This document shows positions 1 to 7,920 of a stretch of DNA of 64,000 bases, piece by piece. The stretch is from positions 1-64,000 of the forward strand of contig CAZCTC010000012.1 of assembly GCA_964501335.1 (NCBI GenBank), in the 5' to 3' direction. The DNA comes from CAZCTC01 sp964501335. GTDB taxonomy: Bacteria > Chloroflexota > Anaerolineae > B4-G1 > SLSP01. The notes below the pieces were generated by a model. It did not search any database and was not told the DNA's origin. It saw only the letters and a list, made by a program, of their open reading frames with translations. The position numbers and the translations under genes were made by a program. Within the stretch, counting starts at the first letter, position 1. Each line of letters opens with the position of its first letter.

Positions 1-66
1 GGCCTTTTTCCAGAGCAACACAAGCTGTCTACTGCCTACTTGCTGCTGTCTACTTCCCCTGAATTT
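1..66 (+). repeat. Right end of a dispersed repeat plus TCTACT-type short repeats
   Basis: The first bases (CCTTTTTCCAGAGC) match the sequence that follows the hairpin of repeat copies near 1424 and 1577, so the window seems to begin inside a copy. It runs into imperfect short repeats of the type TGTCTACT. The same short repeats recur at 23471-23513, also just upstream of a gene and followed by CCCC(C)TATAAT. No coding potential is seen. Confidence 0.5.
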
Positions 67-192
67 TCTCAAAAAAGCGCTGAATTGCAAAAGAACCCTA
101 AAAGATATAGGTCCCCCTCGATTTGTTTATACCCGGGCGTCAAACGGTTCCCCCTATAATGGAAAAAGGTTTGCTTATACAGGGAGGTTACC

Positions 193-1176
193 ATGAGGCG
201 ACCGCGTATTGGACTGGCTTTAAGCGGCGGCGGCTTCCGGGGACTGGGACATCTGGGAATCTTGCAGGCACTGGAAGAAGAAAAGATCCCCGTGGATTAT
301 ATAGCGGGGACCAGCATGGGCGGGATCGTCGCCGCACTCTATGCCGCCGGAATCCCCATGGAAACCCTGGTCCGCCGGGTCTGTGAAATCAAATTCCTCA
401 ACCTCATCGCCCCTGACCTGCAACACCGGGGATTCTTAAGCCATGAAAAAGTCAAACTATTATTGATCTCTTTGCTGGGACGGGAAGATTTGACCTTCGC
501 CGATCTCAACATTCCGCTGGCCGTGGTGGCCTGTGATCTGGAATCTTCCGAAATGGTCGTCTTGAATGAAGGGCCCTTGCTGCCCGCGTTGCTTTCCACC
601 GCAGCCCTGCCCTTCGCTTTCTCACCGATTTACCATCAGGGGCGCTGGCTGGTCGATGGAGGCCCGCTCAACAATCTCCCGGTCGATGTGGTCCGTACCA
701 TGGGTGCCGATCGGGTCCTGGCCATCGACACACCGACCAAACTGGAATTTCCTGCCGTCAATTTGATCCCGACACCGCCCAAACGCCCGACATCCATCTT
801 CTCCTTCCTCCATCGGCCCCGTGAATGGCTTCATCCCTTCCTGATTGGAGAACAGGCCACCGGCATTGCCGTCGGAGCGACGGTTAAGGCCCGGCTGGCC
901 GCGTGGCCTCCCGATCTACTGCTGGAAATCTGCATCCCCAATATGCACCTCTTCGATACTGACCATATTGCCGCAACCATCCAATGCGGCCGCCAAACGG
1001 CCCTCAATTCCATCGAAGCCCTGCGTGAACTGAGAGATCGCCCCTTGCCGCCTCTATGGATGTTAAAATTACAAGAAGTCTGTTACCGGCTGAGCCGGGC
1101 CTGGGACATCCTTATCGATCCCAATGCCCATCTACCGGGACTGCCCCATCCTTCTCCGGATGAACCGCTGAAATAG
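193..1176 (+). CDS. Patatin-like phospholipase family protein (RssA-type)
   Basis: A 327-residue patatin-fold protein, expected to be a cytoplasmic or membrane-associated serine acyl hydrolase (lipase/esterase). The glycine-rich oxyanion loop SGGGFRGLGHLG lies near residues 10-22, the nucleophile elbow GTSMGG near 39-44 and the catalytic DGG motif (VDGGPLNNLPV) near 154-164. Together these give the Ser-Asp dyad of the family. Length fits the RssA/YlbK group. The ATG is chosen because GGGAGGT sits just upstream, and TATAAT at 155-160 may be its -10 box. It stands alone, with repeats on both sides. The lipid substrate cannot be told from sequence. Confidence 0.9.
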   Translation: MRRPRIGLALSGGGFRGLGHLGILQALEEEKIPVDYIAGTSMGGIVAALYAAGIPMETLVRRVCEIKFLNLIAPDLQHRGFLSHEKVKLLLISLLGREDLTFADLNIPLAVVACDLESSEMVVLNEGPLLPALLSTAALPFAFSPIYHQGRWLVDGGPLNNLPVDVVRTMGADRVLAIDTPTKLEFPAVNLIPTPPKRPTSIFSFLHRPREWLHPFLIGEQATGIAVGATVKARLAAWPPDLLLEICIPNMHLFDTDHIAATIQCGRQTALNSIEALRELRDRPLPPLWMLKLQEVCYRLSRAWDILIDPNAHLPGLPHPSPDEPLK

Positions 1177-1197
1177 CCGTCCTGAAAATAGCACCCC

Positions 1198-1300
1198 AAA
1201 GGTGCGACGCACTTTCTATCCCTGAAACCGACGATTCAAACGGCTCAACGTTGGAGCAAGTCGCCTGTCCTTGCAAGATCAGAGTGCGTTGCACCTCTTT
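1198..1300. repeat. Short inverted-repeat element (about 100 bp)
   Basis: Two near-complementary ends of about 20 nt (around GGTGCGACGCACTTTCT at 1201-1217 and AGAGTGCGTTGCACC at 1281-1295) enclose about 63 bp without coding potential. It lies directly 3' of the patatin gene. It could be a small non-autonomous element or a long-stem terminator. No target duplication was recognised. Confidence 0.45.
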
Positions 1301-1339
1301 GAGAAATCCTCCTCACCCGCACAAGGCACCTCTCCCGTA

Positions 1340-1481
1340 AGCTACGCCGCGCGGTGCGAAGCAGGGGGAAAGAATTTTTTGTTTATGTTTTCGGCGGCTT
1401 CAGAAAGCCGCCGAAAACATGTCCCTTTTCCAGAGCCACCCGGGCGACGTTCTCTGAGCCCTCCCCCTCACTTCGATGCCG
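1340..1481 (+). repeat. Hairpin repeat family copy (left part missing)
   Basis: Carries the family segment GCGCGGTGCGAAGCAGGG and then a 36-nt palindrome at 1385-1420 (arms ATGTTTTCGGCGGCTT / AAGCCGCCGAAAACAT). The tail after the hairpin (CCTTTTCCAGAGCC to about 1481) is repeated nearly word for word at 1577-1634. The usual left half (CGTCCCGCAA...) is absent. Confidence 0.75.
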
Positions 1482-1559
1482 ACGGCACATCTTTACAAAA
1501 AATCTCCTGAAAACGCGCTGAACCTGTGCAACGGCATGGGGGAGGGTATGGGAGGGGGC

Positions 1560-1640
1560 TAAACACCCAAACATGGCCTTTTCCAGAGCCGCACAGGCGA
1601 CGCATTCTGAGCCCTCCCCCTCACTTCGATGCCGGCCGTG
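1560..1640 (+). repeat. Remnant of a hairpin repeat (right arm and tail)
   Basis: CACCCAAACATGG at about 1564-1576 resembles the right hairpin arm seen in the copy at 7990-8025. It is followed by the same tail as the copy just upstream (CCTTTTCCAGAGCC ... CCCTCCCCCTCACTTCGATG). The 1177-1744 gap is therefore filled by repeat remnants, and no gene is seen in it. Confidence 0.55.
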
Positions 1641-1744
1641 AATTCCCCCAACCAATAGATCATCACGTTTCATATTTCTTCCTTGACAATCGTCCGTTTG
1701 GCTGTAAGTTAATCGGTAAAACACAAAAATCCAAGGAGCCTGTC

Positions 1745-2821
1745 ATGGAAGAAAATCCCTACCGGCGGCTGGCCGCCAGATTGGATGCACTGCCGGAAGG
1801 ATTCCCCGCCACCGAGAAAGGACTGGAACTGCGCCTCCTGGAACATCTCTTTACCCCCGAAGAGGCGGATCTCGTCTCGCAACTCCGGCTGACCCCCGAG
1901 ACTCCGACGCAACTCGCGGCCCGCCTGAGCGGCGATCCCCGCGAATTGAACCAGAAGCTCAAATCTCTGGTGCGGCGGGGATTGATCGCCTTCGCACGGA
2001 CTCCCTCCGGTATAGGCTACCACCTCCTGCCCTTTGTCGTCGGTATCTACGAACTGCAAGGCAACGTTATCGACAAGGAACTGGCAGAACTCTTTGAGGC
2101 CTACTACCAGAAAGCCTTCCATCAGGTTGCCCAACTGCAACCCTCCTTCCATCGTGTCGTACCGATCAAAGAGAGTATCCGCTCCGATATGGAAATTCTC
2201 CCCTATGAAAATGCCCACGATATCGTCACGCAGGCCCAGGCCTGGGGCGTTTCCGATTGCGTCTGCCGCAAACAACAGGCCCTGATCGGCCATGCCTGCG
2301 AGCATCCGATCGATGTCTGCATGTTCCTCAGTCCGATCCCCGGCGCCTTTGATTATTCCCCTACGGTCAAAGCCGTAACCCGGGAAGAGGCCCTGGCCAC
2401 TTTGCAACGGGCGGCCGAAGCCGGACTGGTCCATTCGGTAAGCAACAGCCGGGACGGACTCCTCTACATCTGCAACTGCTGCACCTGCGGCTGCGGCATT
2501 CTGCGCGGCATTGCCAAAGCCCGCGTCGCCAATGTCATCGCCCGCTCACCCTACGTCTGTGAGGTCGATGCCGAACAGTGCATCGGCTGTGGCGTCTGTG
2601 TACCTCGCTGCCCGGCAGAGGCCTTGAGCGAAGCACAACCGGTGCGGATCGATGCCGATCGCTGCATCGGTTGCGGCGTCTGCACCCTGGCCTGCCCTAC
2701 GGAATCGCTGCATCTGATTCCCCGACCTGATATGCCGGCACAGCCGCTCTCTGCATCGCTGGACGAATGGCGCACCAACCGCGCCCAGACCCGGGGAATC
2801 GATATCGAAGAAATCAGGTAA
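1745..2821 (+). CDS. 4Fe-4S dicluster ferredoxin-type protein with winged-helix-like N-terminus
   Basis: A 358-residue protein. Residues about 30-90 look like a winged-helix (MarR/ArsR-like) domain (PTQLAARLSGDPRELNQKLK, then VRRGLIAFARTPSG). A middle part has a Cys-rich segment (CNCCTCGCGILRG). Near the C-terminus are two classical 4Fe-4S motifs, CIGCGVCVPRCP and CIGCGVCTLACP. It is probably an electron-transfer protein, and the N-terminal domain could bind DNA or mediate contacts. The ATG at 1745 is chosen because AAGGAG lies 8 nt upstream; the open frame extends further 5' but only through repeat DNA. Similar proteins occur in anaerobes without an assigned partner, and none is adjacent here. 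Confidence 0.8.
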   Translation: MEENPYRRLAARLDALPEGFPATEKGLELRLLEHLFTPEEADLVSQLRLTPETPTQLAARLSGDPRELNQKLKSLVRRGLIAFARTPSGIGYHLLPFVVGIYELQGNVIDKELAELFEAYYQKAFHQVAQLQPSFHRVVPIKESIRSDMEILPYENAHDIVTQAQAWGVSDCVCRKQQALIGHACEHPIDVCMFLSPIPGAFDYSPTVKAVTREEALATLQRAAEAGLVHSVSNSRDGLLYICNCCTCGCGILRGIAKARVANVIARSPYVCEVDAEQCIGCGVCVPRCPAEALSEAQPVRIDADRCIGCGVCTLACPTESLHLIPRPDMPAQPLSASLDEWRTNRAQTRGIDIEEIR

Positions 2822-2845
2822 TTTTCTACCGATGAGGCCTGTTTT

Positions 2846-3000
2846 TAGCGTCCCGCAAATGGCTTTTGTTCAGCATAAAGCGACGCGCTGTGCGAGGCAG
2901 ACAGAGAGAAGTTATTTTTATTCATTTTGTCGGCGGCTTCAGAAAGCCGCCGACAAAATGGGCTTTTCTTACCTTTGTCTTTCGGGCGAACCGCACAGGT
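2846..3000 (+). repeat. Hairpin repeat family copy (near full length)
   Basis: Begins GCGTCCCGC, has the first small stem (CAAA...TTTTG), then GCGACGCGCTGTGCGA. A 38-nt palindrome follows at 2923-2960 (arms CATTTTGTCGGCGGC / GCCGCCGACAAAATG), and it ends with the terminal sequence CGAACCGCACAGGT. The 3' end is the inverted complement of the left ends of other copies (ACCTGTGCGGTTAGC at about 19013). Confidence 0.85.
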
Positions 3001-3032
3001 AGATAATTTTTTATTTTGGGACGCCAAAAGCT

Positions 3033-4889
3033 TTGAAAATCAAACTCCCTGAAGTTCTCTGGTTGCTGGCGGGCGCGGGGGTGCCGCTGCTCTTGAATCC
3101 CTGGGGATACAACGCCTTCGAGCTGCCCAAAGCCCGCTTGTTACAAGCGCTGGCCCTGGCCATGCTTCCGGCAGCTCTGTCAGTAGCACCGGCTTACTGG
3201 CGAAAACCAACCGGGTGGAAAGCCCCCTCGATCTGGATCGTCGTCTTGATCATGGCCACCATCACTTCGGTTGCCCCCCAGATGAGCCTGTGGGGCGCCT
3301 ACCAGCGCCAGCAAGGGCTGTTGACTCAACTGGCCGGCATAATCTTCTTCTTCGCCGTCGCCGCGGGTCTGAGCACCCGGGCTGAAGTGGATCGGCTCTG
3401 GAACACCTTGATCTGGAGCAGCCTGCCCATCATGGTTTATGGACTGATTCAGATAGCCGGCTATGATCCGCGCATCTGGCAACACGATTCAACAATCTCG
3501 GTCCTGGGAACGCTGGGGCGTTCCAACTTTTTGGGCTCTTATCTCGTGCTGATACTGCCGTTGACGGCCGGCCGGCTGGCAATCTCTCGTCGCCCGGCCC
3601 CCTTGATTGGATTGCTGGCAGTGCAAATCGTCACCCTGCTCCTGACCGGGGCCCGGGCCGCCTGGCTGGGAAGCCTTGCCGCCGGTCTGACCTTTGTGGC
3701 CCTGTGGGCCCAGGCCCGCCAGGATCACAAGCTGTTAAAAACGGTGGGGATCATCGCGCTGCTCGTGACACTGGCGCTGATTGCCGTCAACTGGCCCGGA
3801 AGTCCCATCGCCTCCCTGCCGGGCCTGGAACGATTGGCATTTCTCAATCCAGCGGTTAACAATTCCACAGCAGCCCGACTTACCATGTGGAAGGCAGCGC
3901 TGCCGCTCATCGGAGAACGCCCCTGGATCGGCTATGGGCCGGAAACGCTGCGGCAGATCTTCGCCCGGAATTTTCCGCCGGCACTGATCTATTATCAGGG
4001 GCGGGAGGTTGCGGTCGATCGAGTTCACAACGCCGTTCTGGATCTGCTGCTGAGCACCGGCATTGCCGGATTGACCGTCTGGATCGCGCTGATCGGAACG
4101 ACTGCCCGCCGCATTCAACAGGGGCTCCGCAAGGCCTTCGATTCCGAAACCGCAATTATCTGGGCTATGTTGGGCGCAGCCCTGGTCGGCCATGGCGTCG
4201 ATCTCCTGTTCGGCTTTGAAACCACCTCCGGACAGCTCCTCCTCTGGCTGCTTTTAGGATGGAGTATGGCGCTGGAACAGGGATTCGTTGCAAAGAAAAA
4301 GCTGGAGCCGGGACCACCGCTCTGGCAGACGGCAGCACCGGCCGTAGTGGTACTTGCCTTGACCGCGCAAAGCTGCCTGCGTCCCTTATGGGCCGATATG
4401 ATTTTCCGGCAGGCGCAGGAAAGCCGCCCGCCTCCCGTGGACAAAATGCAACGGGTCGTCGCTCTCTGGCCGCAGGAACCGGAATATCGCTTGAATTATG
4501 CCCAATCCCTGGCCTGGAATGGAATGCCGCAGGCCGCCGTCGCCGAATGGCAGGCAACCCGACGATGGAGAGGCGCCGATCCCTGGTTCATCGCCGCCGG
4601 CGCAGGCATCTACACAACCCTGGGCGAAAATGCGGAGGCTGAAAAGCTCTACCGCGAGGCGATTTCCCTGGCTCCCAATGTGGCCGACTTTCATCTGCGG
4701 CTGGGCAAATTTCTGGCCGCTCAGAAGCGTTGGAATCCGGCCCGCGAAGCCCTGGAATGCGCCGTCGATCTCGACGCCACCTATGGCGATGCCTATCAAG
4801 AGCTGGTTAAAGTCTATCAGGCCTTAAATCTGCCCCAACAGACGGCCTGGGCTCAACAACAGGCCGAACGCTGGCACAATCGGAAATAG
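3033..4889 (+). CDS. O-antigen ligase (Wzy_C) family membrane protein with C-terminal TPR region
   Basis: 618 residues with about 11-12 hydrophobic segments up to roughly residue 440, then a soluble tail with TPR-like repeats (about 465-615). It shares with the two giant proteins at 43-51 kb the block GYGPE...DRVHN..LD...STGIAGL, which fits the large periplasmic-side loop of O-antigen ligases/polymerases. The likely role is polymerising or transferring polysaccharide at the outer face of the membrane. The start is TTG at 3033 with no clear ribosome-binding site, immediately after a repeat copy, so the exact start is uncertain. It is probably followed in the same transcript by the small exported protein. 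Confidence 0.8.
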   Translation: MKIKLPEVLWLLAGAGVPLLLNPWGYNAFELPKARLLQALALAMLPAALSVAPAYWRKPTGWKAPSIWIVVLIMATITSVAPQMSLWGAYQRQQGLLTQLAGIIFFFAVAAGLSTRAEVDRLWNTLIWSSLPIMVYGLIQIAGYDPRIWQHDSTISVLGTLGRSNFLGSYLVLILPLTAGRLAISRRPAPLIGLLAVQIVTLLLTGARAAWLGSLAAGLTFVALWAQARQDHKLLKTVGIIALLVTLALIAVNWPGSPIASLPGLERLAFLNPAVNNSTAARLTMWKAALPLIGERPWIGYGPETLRQIFARNFPPALIYYQGREVAVDRVHNAVLDLLLSTGIAGLTVWIALIGTTARRIQQGLRKAFDSETAIIWAMLGAALVGHGVDLLFGFETTSGQLLLWLLLGWSMALEQGFVAKKKLEPGPPLWQTAAPAVVVLALTAQSCLRPLWADMIFRQAQESRPPPVDKMQRVVALWPQEPEYRLNYAQSLAWNGMPQAAVAEWQATRRWRGADPWFIAAGAGIYTTLGENAEAEKLYREAISLAPNVADFHLRLGKFLAAQKRWNPAREALECAVDLDATYGDAYQELVKVYQALNLPQQTAWAQQQAERWHNRK

Positions 4890-4923
4890 CCACAAAATTC
4901 CTGAATCACTCAAGGAGGCAATG

Positions 4924-5220
4924 ATGAAAGCGCAAAATCAACGTCGCATCGGACGAATCATCCTGCTGGGACTGGCGGCCGTGGTGCTCTTTGGCCTGGC
5001 CGGAACAGTTCTGGCCGGAGGCGGGGGCGGCACTTATATCAGCCGTTACGTCTTCAGTGGAGGGGGACAGGAAGTCCAGGCAGGAAATTACACCCTGAAC
5101 GGCTCCATCGGGCAGCCCATTGCCGGGCAGGTCGGCACCGGCAGTTTGAGCCTCTGTTCCGGCTATTGGTGCAATGCCTACTACGAAGTCTATCTGCCCG
5201 TCGTAATCCGAAATTACTGA
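4924..5220 (+). CDS. Small exported protein with C-terminal YLPVVIRNY
   Basis: 98 residues. A basic N-terminus and a hydrophobic stretch (IILLGLAAVVLFGLAGTVLA) form a clear signal peptide, probably cleaved after TVLA. The mature part is glycine-rich and has two cysteines (CSGYWC). The last residues, YLPVVIRNY, resemble a terminal pattern I recall from many exported Chloroflexota proteins, possibly a sorting or anchoring signal. ATG 4924 is preferred over the adjacent ATG 4921 because AAGGAGG at 4912-4918 then has a 5-nt spacer. Function unknown. Confidence 0.75.
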   Translation: MKAQNQRRIGRIILLGLAAVVLFGLAGTVLAGGGGGTYISRYVFSGGGQEVQAGNYTLNGSIGQPIAGQVGTGSLSLCSGYWCNAYYEVYLPVVIRNY

Positions 5221-5232
5221 TACGGTCAGCCC

Positions 5233-5385
5233 GGAAAACACAAAAGAGAAAGGCTATGTTTTTGCGCGCATAAGAAGGCGCGCAAAAACACGAGCTTTTT
5301 TCTCTGCGCCCTCGGCGCCTTTGCGGTTAAATCTGAGTGAATTATGCGGTATTGCGAAAAAACCGTTTGCGGGACGCAAGAAACC
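5233..5385. repeat. Hairpin repeat copy joined to a second repeat motif
   Basis: Palindrome at 5257-5290 (TGTTTTTGCGCGC / GCGCGCAAAAACA) with the family tail CGAGCTTTTTTCTC. It is followed by a second shared motif (CTGCGCCCTCGGCGCCTTTG, then CGGTTAAATCTGAGTGAATT) and by an inverted piece of the family's left end (AAAACCGTTTGCGGGACGC). The second motif recurs at about 34796-34842, inverted at about 31216-31255, and degenerate at about 63122-63160. Confidence 0.7.
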
Positions 5386-5445
5386 GATCGGAAGTCCGGC
5401 CGACAAACAGTCACGCCGGGCAAAAATCAACAAAGGAACTTTTTC

Positions 5446-5952
5446 ATGGCGGAAGATCTGAAAACAGCGTTAAAACGCGATCGCGCCCGGCTGGTAGAAA
5501 AAAGCTGTTGGAGCTTTGGATTGGCCTGCCTGGGCCTGGTTCTGGTCTGGCTGACGACGGGCGATCTGCAATGGGAAACGGTCGTAGCTGCGGCGGTACT
5601 GGGATTAATCCTGGCCGGAATCGCTTTTCTGGCCCGCCGTGGACATAGTCAGGCCGCCGCCTGGATTCTGGTCGGATTGCTGATGTTGTTAGTCAGTGCA
5701 GACGCCTGGGGATATAGCCTGGGCGAGCCGGGCGCAGCCGCCTACGTGATTCCCATCGTATTGGCCGGTCTGGCCCTGGGCTGGAAAGCCGGATTGAGCA
5801 TGGCGGGACTGGCCTCCGGGATCGTCTGGCTGCTGGCCTGGATGGAAATCAACGGACAGCTGCCGGGCATCACCGGCCAGCTCTCCCACCTGACCTTCAA
5901 TGCACCGTTTTACACCGTAATCTTTTTCATCGTAGCAATCATGGCGGGATAA
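5446..5952 (+). CDS. Small polytopic membrane protein, possibly a truncated sensor
   Basis: 168 residues with about five or six hydrophobic helices. It resembles the N-terminal membrane module of some histidine kinases or diguanylate cyclases, but it stops right after the last helix (FFIVAIMAG) with no output domain. It could be a true small membrane protein or the remnant of a longer sensor; the following sequence is repeat DNA and shows no continuation. ATG 5446 is chosen because AAAGGA lies 8-9 nt upstream; the frame is open further 5' but only through the repeat. Function unknown. Confidence 0.6.
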   Translation: MAEDLKTALKRDRARLVEKSCWSFGLACLGLVLVWLTTGDLQWETVVAAAVLGLILAGIAFLARRGHSQAAAWILVGLLMLLVSADAWGYSLGEPGAAAYVIPIVLAGLALGWKAGLSMAGLASGIVWLLAWMEINGQLPGITGQLSHLTFNAPFYTVIFFIVAIMAG

Positions 5953-5984
5953 AAAAGAAAAGCGATCCGGATAGTTAATCTCCC

Positions 5985-6125
5985 AAATATAAAAGCCCAT
6001 ATTTTCGGCGGCTTTCGGAAGCCGCCGAAAATATGACTAAAAATAATCTCTCCCCATCCAGCGCGACGTTTCAAGTCAAACAAAAGCCTTTTGCGGGGCG
6101 CAAAAACTGTTTTTAATCCACTCGA
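5985..6125 (-). repeat. Hairpin repeat family copy, inverted
   Basis: Palindrome 5998-6035 (CATATTTTCGGCGGCTT / AAGCCGCCGAAAATATG), then CCATCCAGCGCGACG, AAAAGCCTTTTGCGGGGCGC and AAAACTGTTTTTAATCCA. This is the complement of the left half of forward copies. The 5953-6238 gap holds only this copy and the hairpin at 6153. Confidence 0.8.
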
Positions 6126-6152
6126 ATGAACAACCACGCAAATTGAAAAGCC

Positions 6153-6188
6153 ATGTTTTCGCGCGCTTTCTGAAGCGCGCGAAAACAT
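6153..6188. repeat. Stand-alone hairpin of the repeat family
   Basis: 36-nt palindrome with arms ATGTTTTCGCGCGCTT / AAGCGCGCGAAAACAT. A second small hairpin (GGGGGCAGCCCCC, 6201-6213) follows just before the ribosome-binding site of the peptidase gene at 6239. Confidence 0.75.
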
Positions 6189-6238
6189 ATATAATTGAAT
6201 GGGGGCAGCCCCCAAAATCCCACGGTAAGGAGCAACAC

Positions 6239-7135
6239 ATGAAAATTCGTTCTGTCGTGAAAGCGTCCGTCGCATTGGTATTGGTCGCCATTCTCCTGGC
6301 CACCCCGTTAATGGTCGCTGCAGCTCGCAGCTGGCCGGTCGAAAGCTCCGGCAGCTCCGGCCGAAACGTCGTGACCATCCAATACCTGCTGAAAGCCCGC
6401 GGTTACACGGTCTCCGTCGATGGCGCATTTGGCCCCGGCACCACGACCGCCGTCAAGAGCTTCCAAAGCTCTCAGGGACTCAGCAACGACGGCGTTGTCG
6501 GCACTAACACCTGGGAAAAGCTGGTCATGACGATTCAATACGGCAGCACCAATGCCAACGCCGTAAAAGCCGTCCAGGATCAACTGGCCAATCGCTATGG
6601 ATACAGTGTTACCGTCGACGGTGTTTTCGGCAATGGAACCAAAAACGCGGTGATCAGCTTCCAGCAATCGCGCGGCCTGACGGCTGACGGCGTCGTCGGT
6701 CTGGATACCTGGTGCGCGCTGGTCGGCGGCACGGTCAGCGGCGGTACCACCCGGCTCACGCATGCCCAGGCGCTCAGCCAGCTCAATGCGGCGGGAATTA
6801 CGGTGAGTTCCAGCGGGGGCTGCTCCGATCGCAACAACAGCAGCTGCACTTCGCTGGATCAGATCCGCCAATCCACCATTACCGGAATCATCAATTTCAA
6901 GCGGGCTTCGGGCTGCACCGTTGTCGTCACCGGCGGGACGGAAACCGGTCACGCCAGCGGAACCTACAGCCACTGGAACGGCTACAAGGTCGATATCAGC
7001 AAGAGTGCGGGCGGCTCCTGCCTGAATTACATCATCAACAACTACACCTCCATCGGCGGCAGCAAGTACCAGGACGCCAGCGGTAATGTCTATTACAACG
7101 AAGACAGCTACCACTGGGATATCACCTACTACTAA
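6239..7135 (+). CDS. Exported peptidoglycan-binding M15-type peptidase
   Basis: 298 residues: signal peptide (about 1-29), two peptidoglycan-binding type 1 repeats (about 35-97 and 102-163, each with a GVVGxxTW end), and a C-terminal domain with M15 (D-Ala-D-Ala carboxypeptidase/endopeptidase) zinc-ligand spacing. That spacing is H245-x6-D252 (SHWNGYKVD) and H292 in EDSYHWD near the end. Expected role: exported murein hydrolase. Four cysteines flank the catalytic domain and may form disulfides. ATG 6239 is chosen for the TAAGGAG ribosome-binding site; the frame runs upstream into the repeat hairpin. A strong terminator follows at 7162. Confidence 0.85.
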   Translation: MKIRSVVKASVALVLVAILLATPLMVAAARSWPVESSGSSGRNVVTIQYLLKARGYTVSVDGAFGPGTTTAVKSFQSSQGLSNDGVVGTNTWEKLVMTIQYGSTNANAVKAVQDQLANRYGYSVTVDGVFGNGTKNAVISFQQSRGLTADGVVGLDTWCALVGGTVSGGTTRLTHAQALSQLNAAGITVSSSGGCSDRNNSSCTSLDQIRQSTITGIINFKRASGCTVVVTGGTETGHASGTYSHWNGYKVDISKSAGGSCLNYIINNYTSIGGSKYQDASGNVYYNEDSYHWDITYY

Positions 7136-7161
7136 ATCGCGGAATTCTATCTCATCTCCTT

Positions 7162-7204
7162 GCCCCTTTTTGCCCCGCAGAGCGGGGCAAAAAGGGGCTT
7201 TTTT
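7162..7204 (+). terminator. Rho-independent terminator of the M15 peptidase gene
   Basis: Perfect stem GCCCCTTTTTGCCCC / GGGGCAAAAAGGGGC with a short loop (7162-7198), followed by TTTTTT. It lies 26 nt after the stop codon. Confidence 0.9.
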
Positions 7205-7208
7205 GTAC

Positions 7209-7323
7209 ATTTTTTCGCGCGCCTCAGAAGGCGCGCGAAAAAATACAACCTGTGTGGGTGCCCGGAAAACAAGGGAAAGAAAAGCTCATGTTTTCGGCGA
7301 CTTTCTGAAGCCGCCGAAAACAT
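7209..7323. repeat. Two hairpins of the repeat family
   Basis: Palindromes at 7209-7244 (ATTTTTTCGCGCGCC / GGCGCGCGAAAAAAT) and 7288-7323 (ATGTTTTCGGCGACTT / AAGCCGCCGAAAACAT, one mismatch). Between them are degraded family ends. The 7136-7443 gap contains the terminator and these hairpins, and no gene. Confidence 0.75.
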
Positions 7324-7443
7324 AAATAAAAACTCTCCCAGTTATAGAACGGCAGTTCTCTTTAAATATGTCGGATTTTGTCATATACCTCCATTATCAT
7401 AATGATGCCGCAGGGCAAAATAAATCACCTGGAGGAAAGAACA

Positions 7444-7902
7444 ATGGAACCGACTTTCGTCAATAAACCGGCTTTTACCGTCGCAGGCATGATGGCACAT
7501 AACAAAGGGATGGAAGAAAAAGCGGATATTTCCGCACTGTGGACCGAGTTTTGGGGACGCCATGGAGAGATCAAATCCATCGTCAATGAAAACGTGACCT
7601 ACGGGGTAATGGCCAACTATGATGAAAGCACGAAGGCCTGGGATTATCTCGCCGGGCTGGAAGTCAGCAATTCGGCAGCTCTGCCCGAAGGAATGGTAAG
7701 TCTGACTATTCCGGCCGGAAAGTATGCGATCTTCCCCTGCACGCTGCCGACTATTGAAAAAGTCTACAATTATATCTATCAGGAATGGCTGCCCAAATCG
7801 GGGCACCAGCACGCGGCCCAGCCAGAATTCGAGCTCTATCCTGAAACCTTTCAGCCGCAAAATCCGGAATCGGAGTTCCAGGTTTACGTGCCGCTTCAAT
7901 AA
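7444..7902 (+). CDS. GyrI-like / effector-binding domain protein
   Basis: 152 residues forming a single effector-binding domain of the type found at the C-terminus of AraC/MerR-family regulators (AraC_E_bind / GyrI-like). The features are an N-terminal strand with PAFTVAGM, the central AGLEVS...LPEGMVSLTIPAGKYAIF and a C-terminal FELYPETF ... VYVPL. No DNA-binding domain is present, so it may bind a small hydrophobic ligand on its own. ATG 7444 is preceded by TGGAGGAAA. Repeats lie on both sides. Confidence 0.8.
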   Translation: MEPTFVNKPAFTVAGMMAHNKGMEEKADISALWTEFWGRHGEIKSIVNENVTYGVMANYDESTKAWDYLAGLEVSNSAALPEGMVSLTIPAGKYAIFPCTLPTIEKVYNYIYQEWLPKSGHQHAAQPEFELYPETFQPQNPESEFQVYVPLQ

Positions 7903-7920
7903 CAAATTTCGATCGGTTTT

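Noticed and set aside
155..160. TATAAT before the patatin gene as a full promoter
   Set aside because: No acceptable -35 at 16-18 nt; kept only as a remark in the gene entry.
1526..1744. N-terminal extension of the ferredoxin-type protein
   Set aside because: Lies in repeat DNA; a strong ribosome-binding site precedes ATG 1745.
6308..7210. 300-codon antisense frame opposite the M15 peptidase
   Set aside because: It reads through the terminator and has no recognisable domain; the plus-strand gene has signal peptide and zinc ligands.
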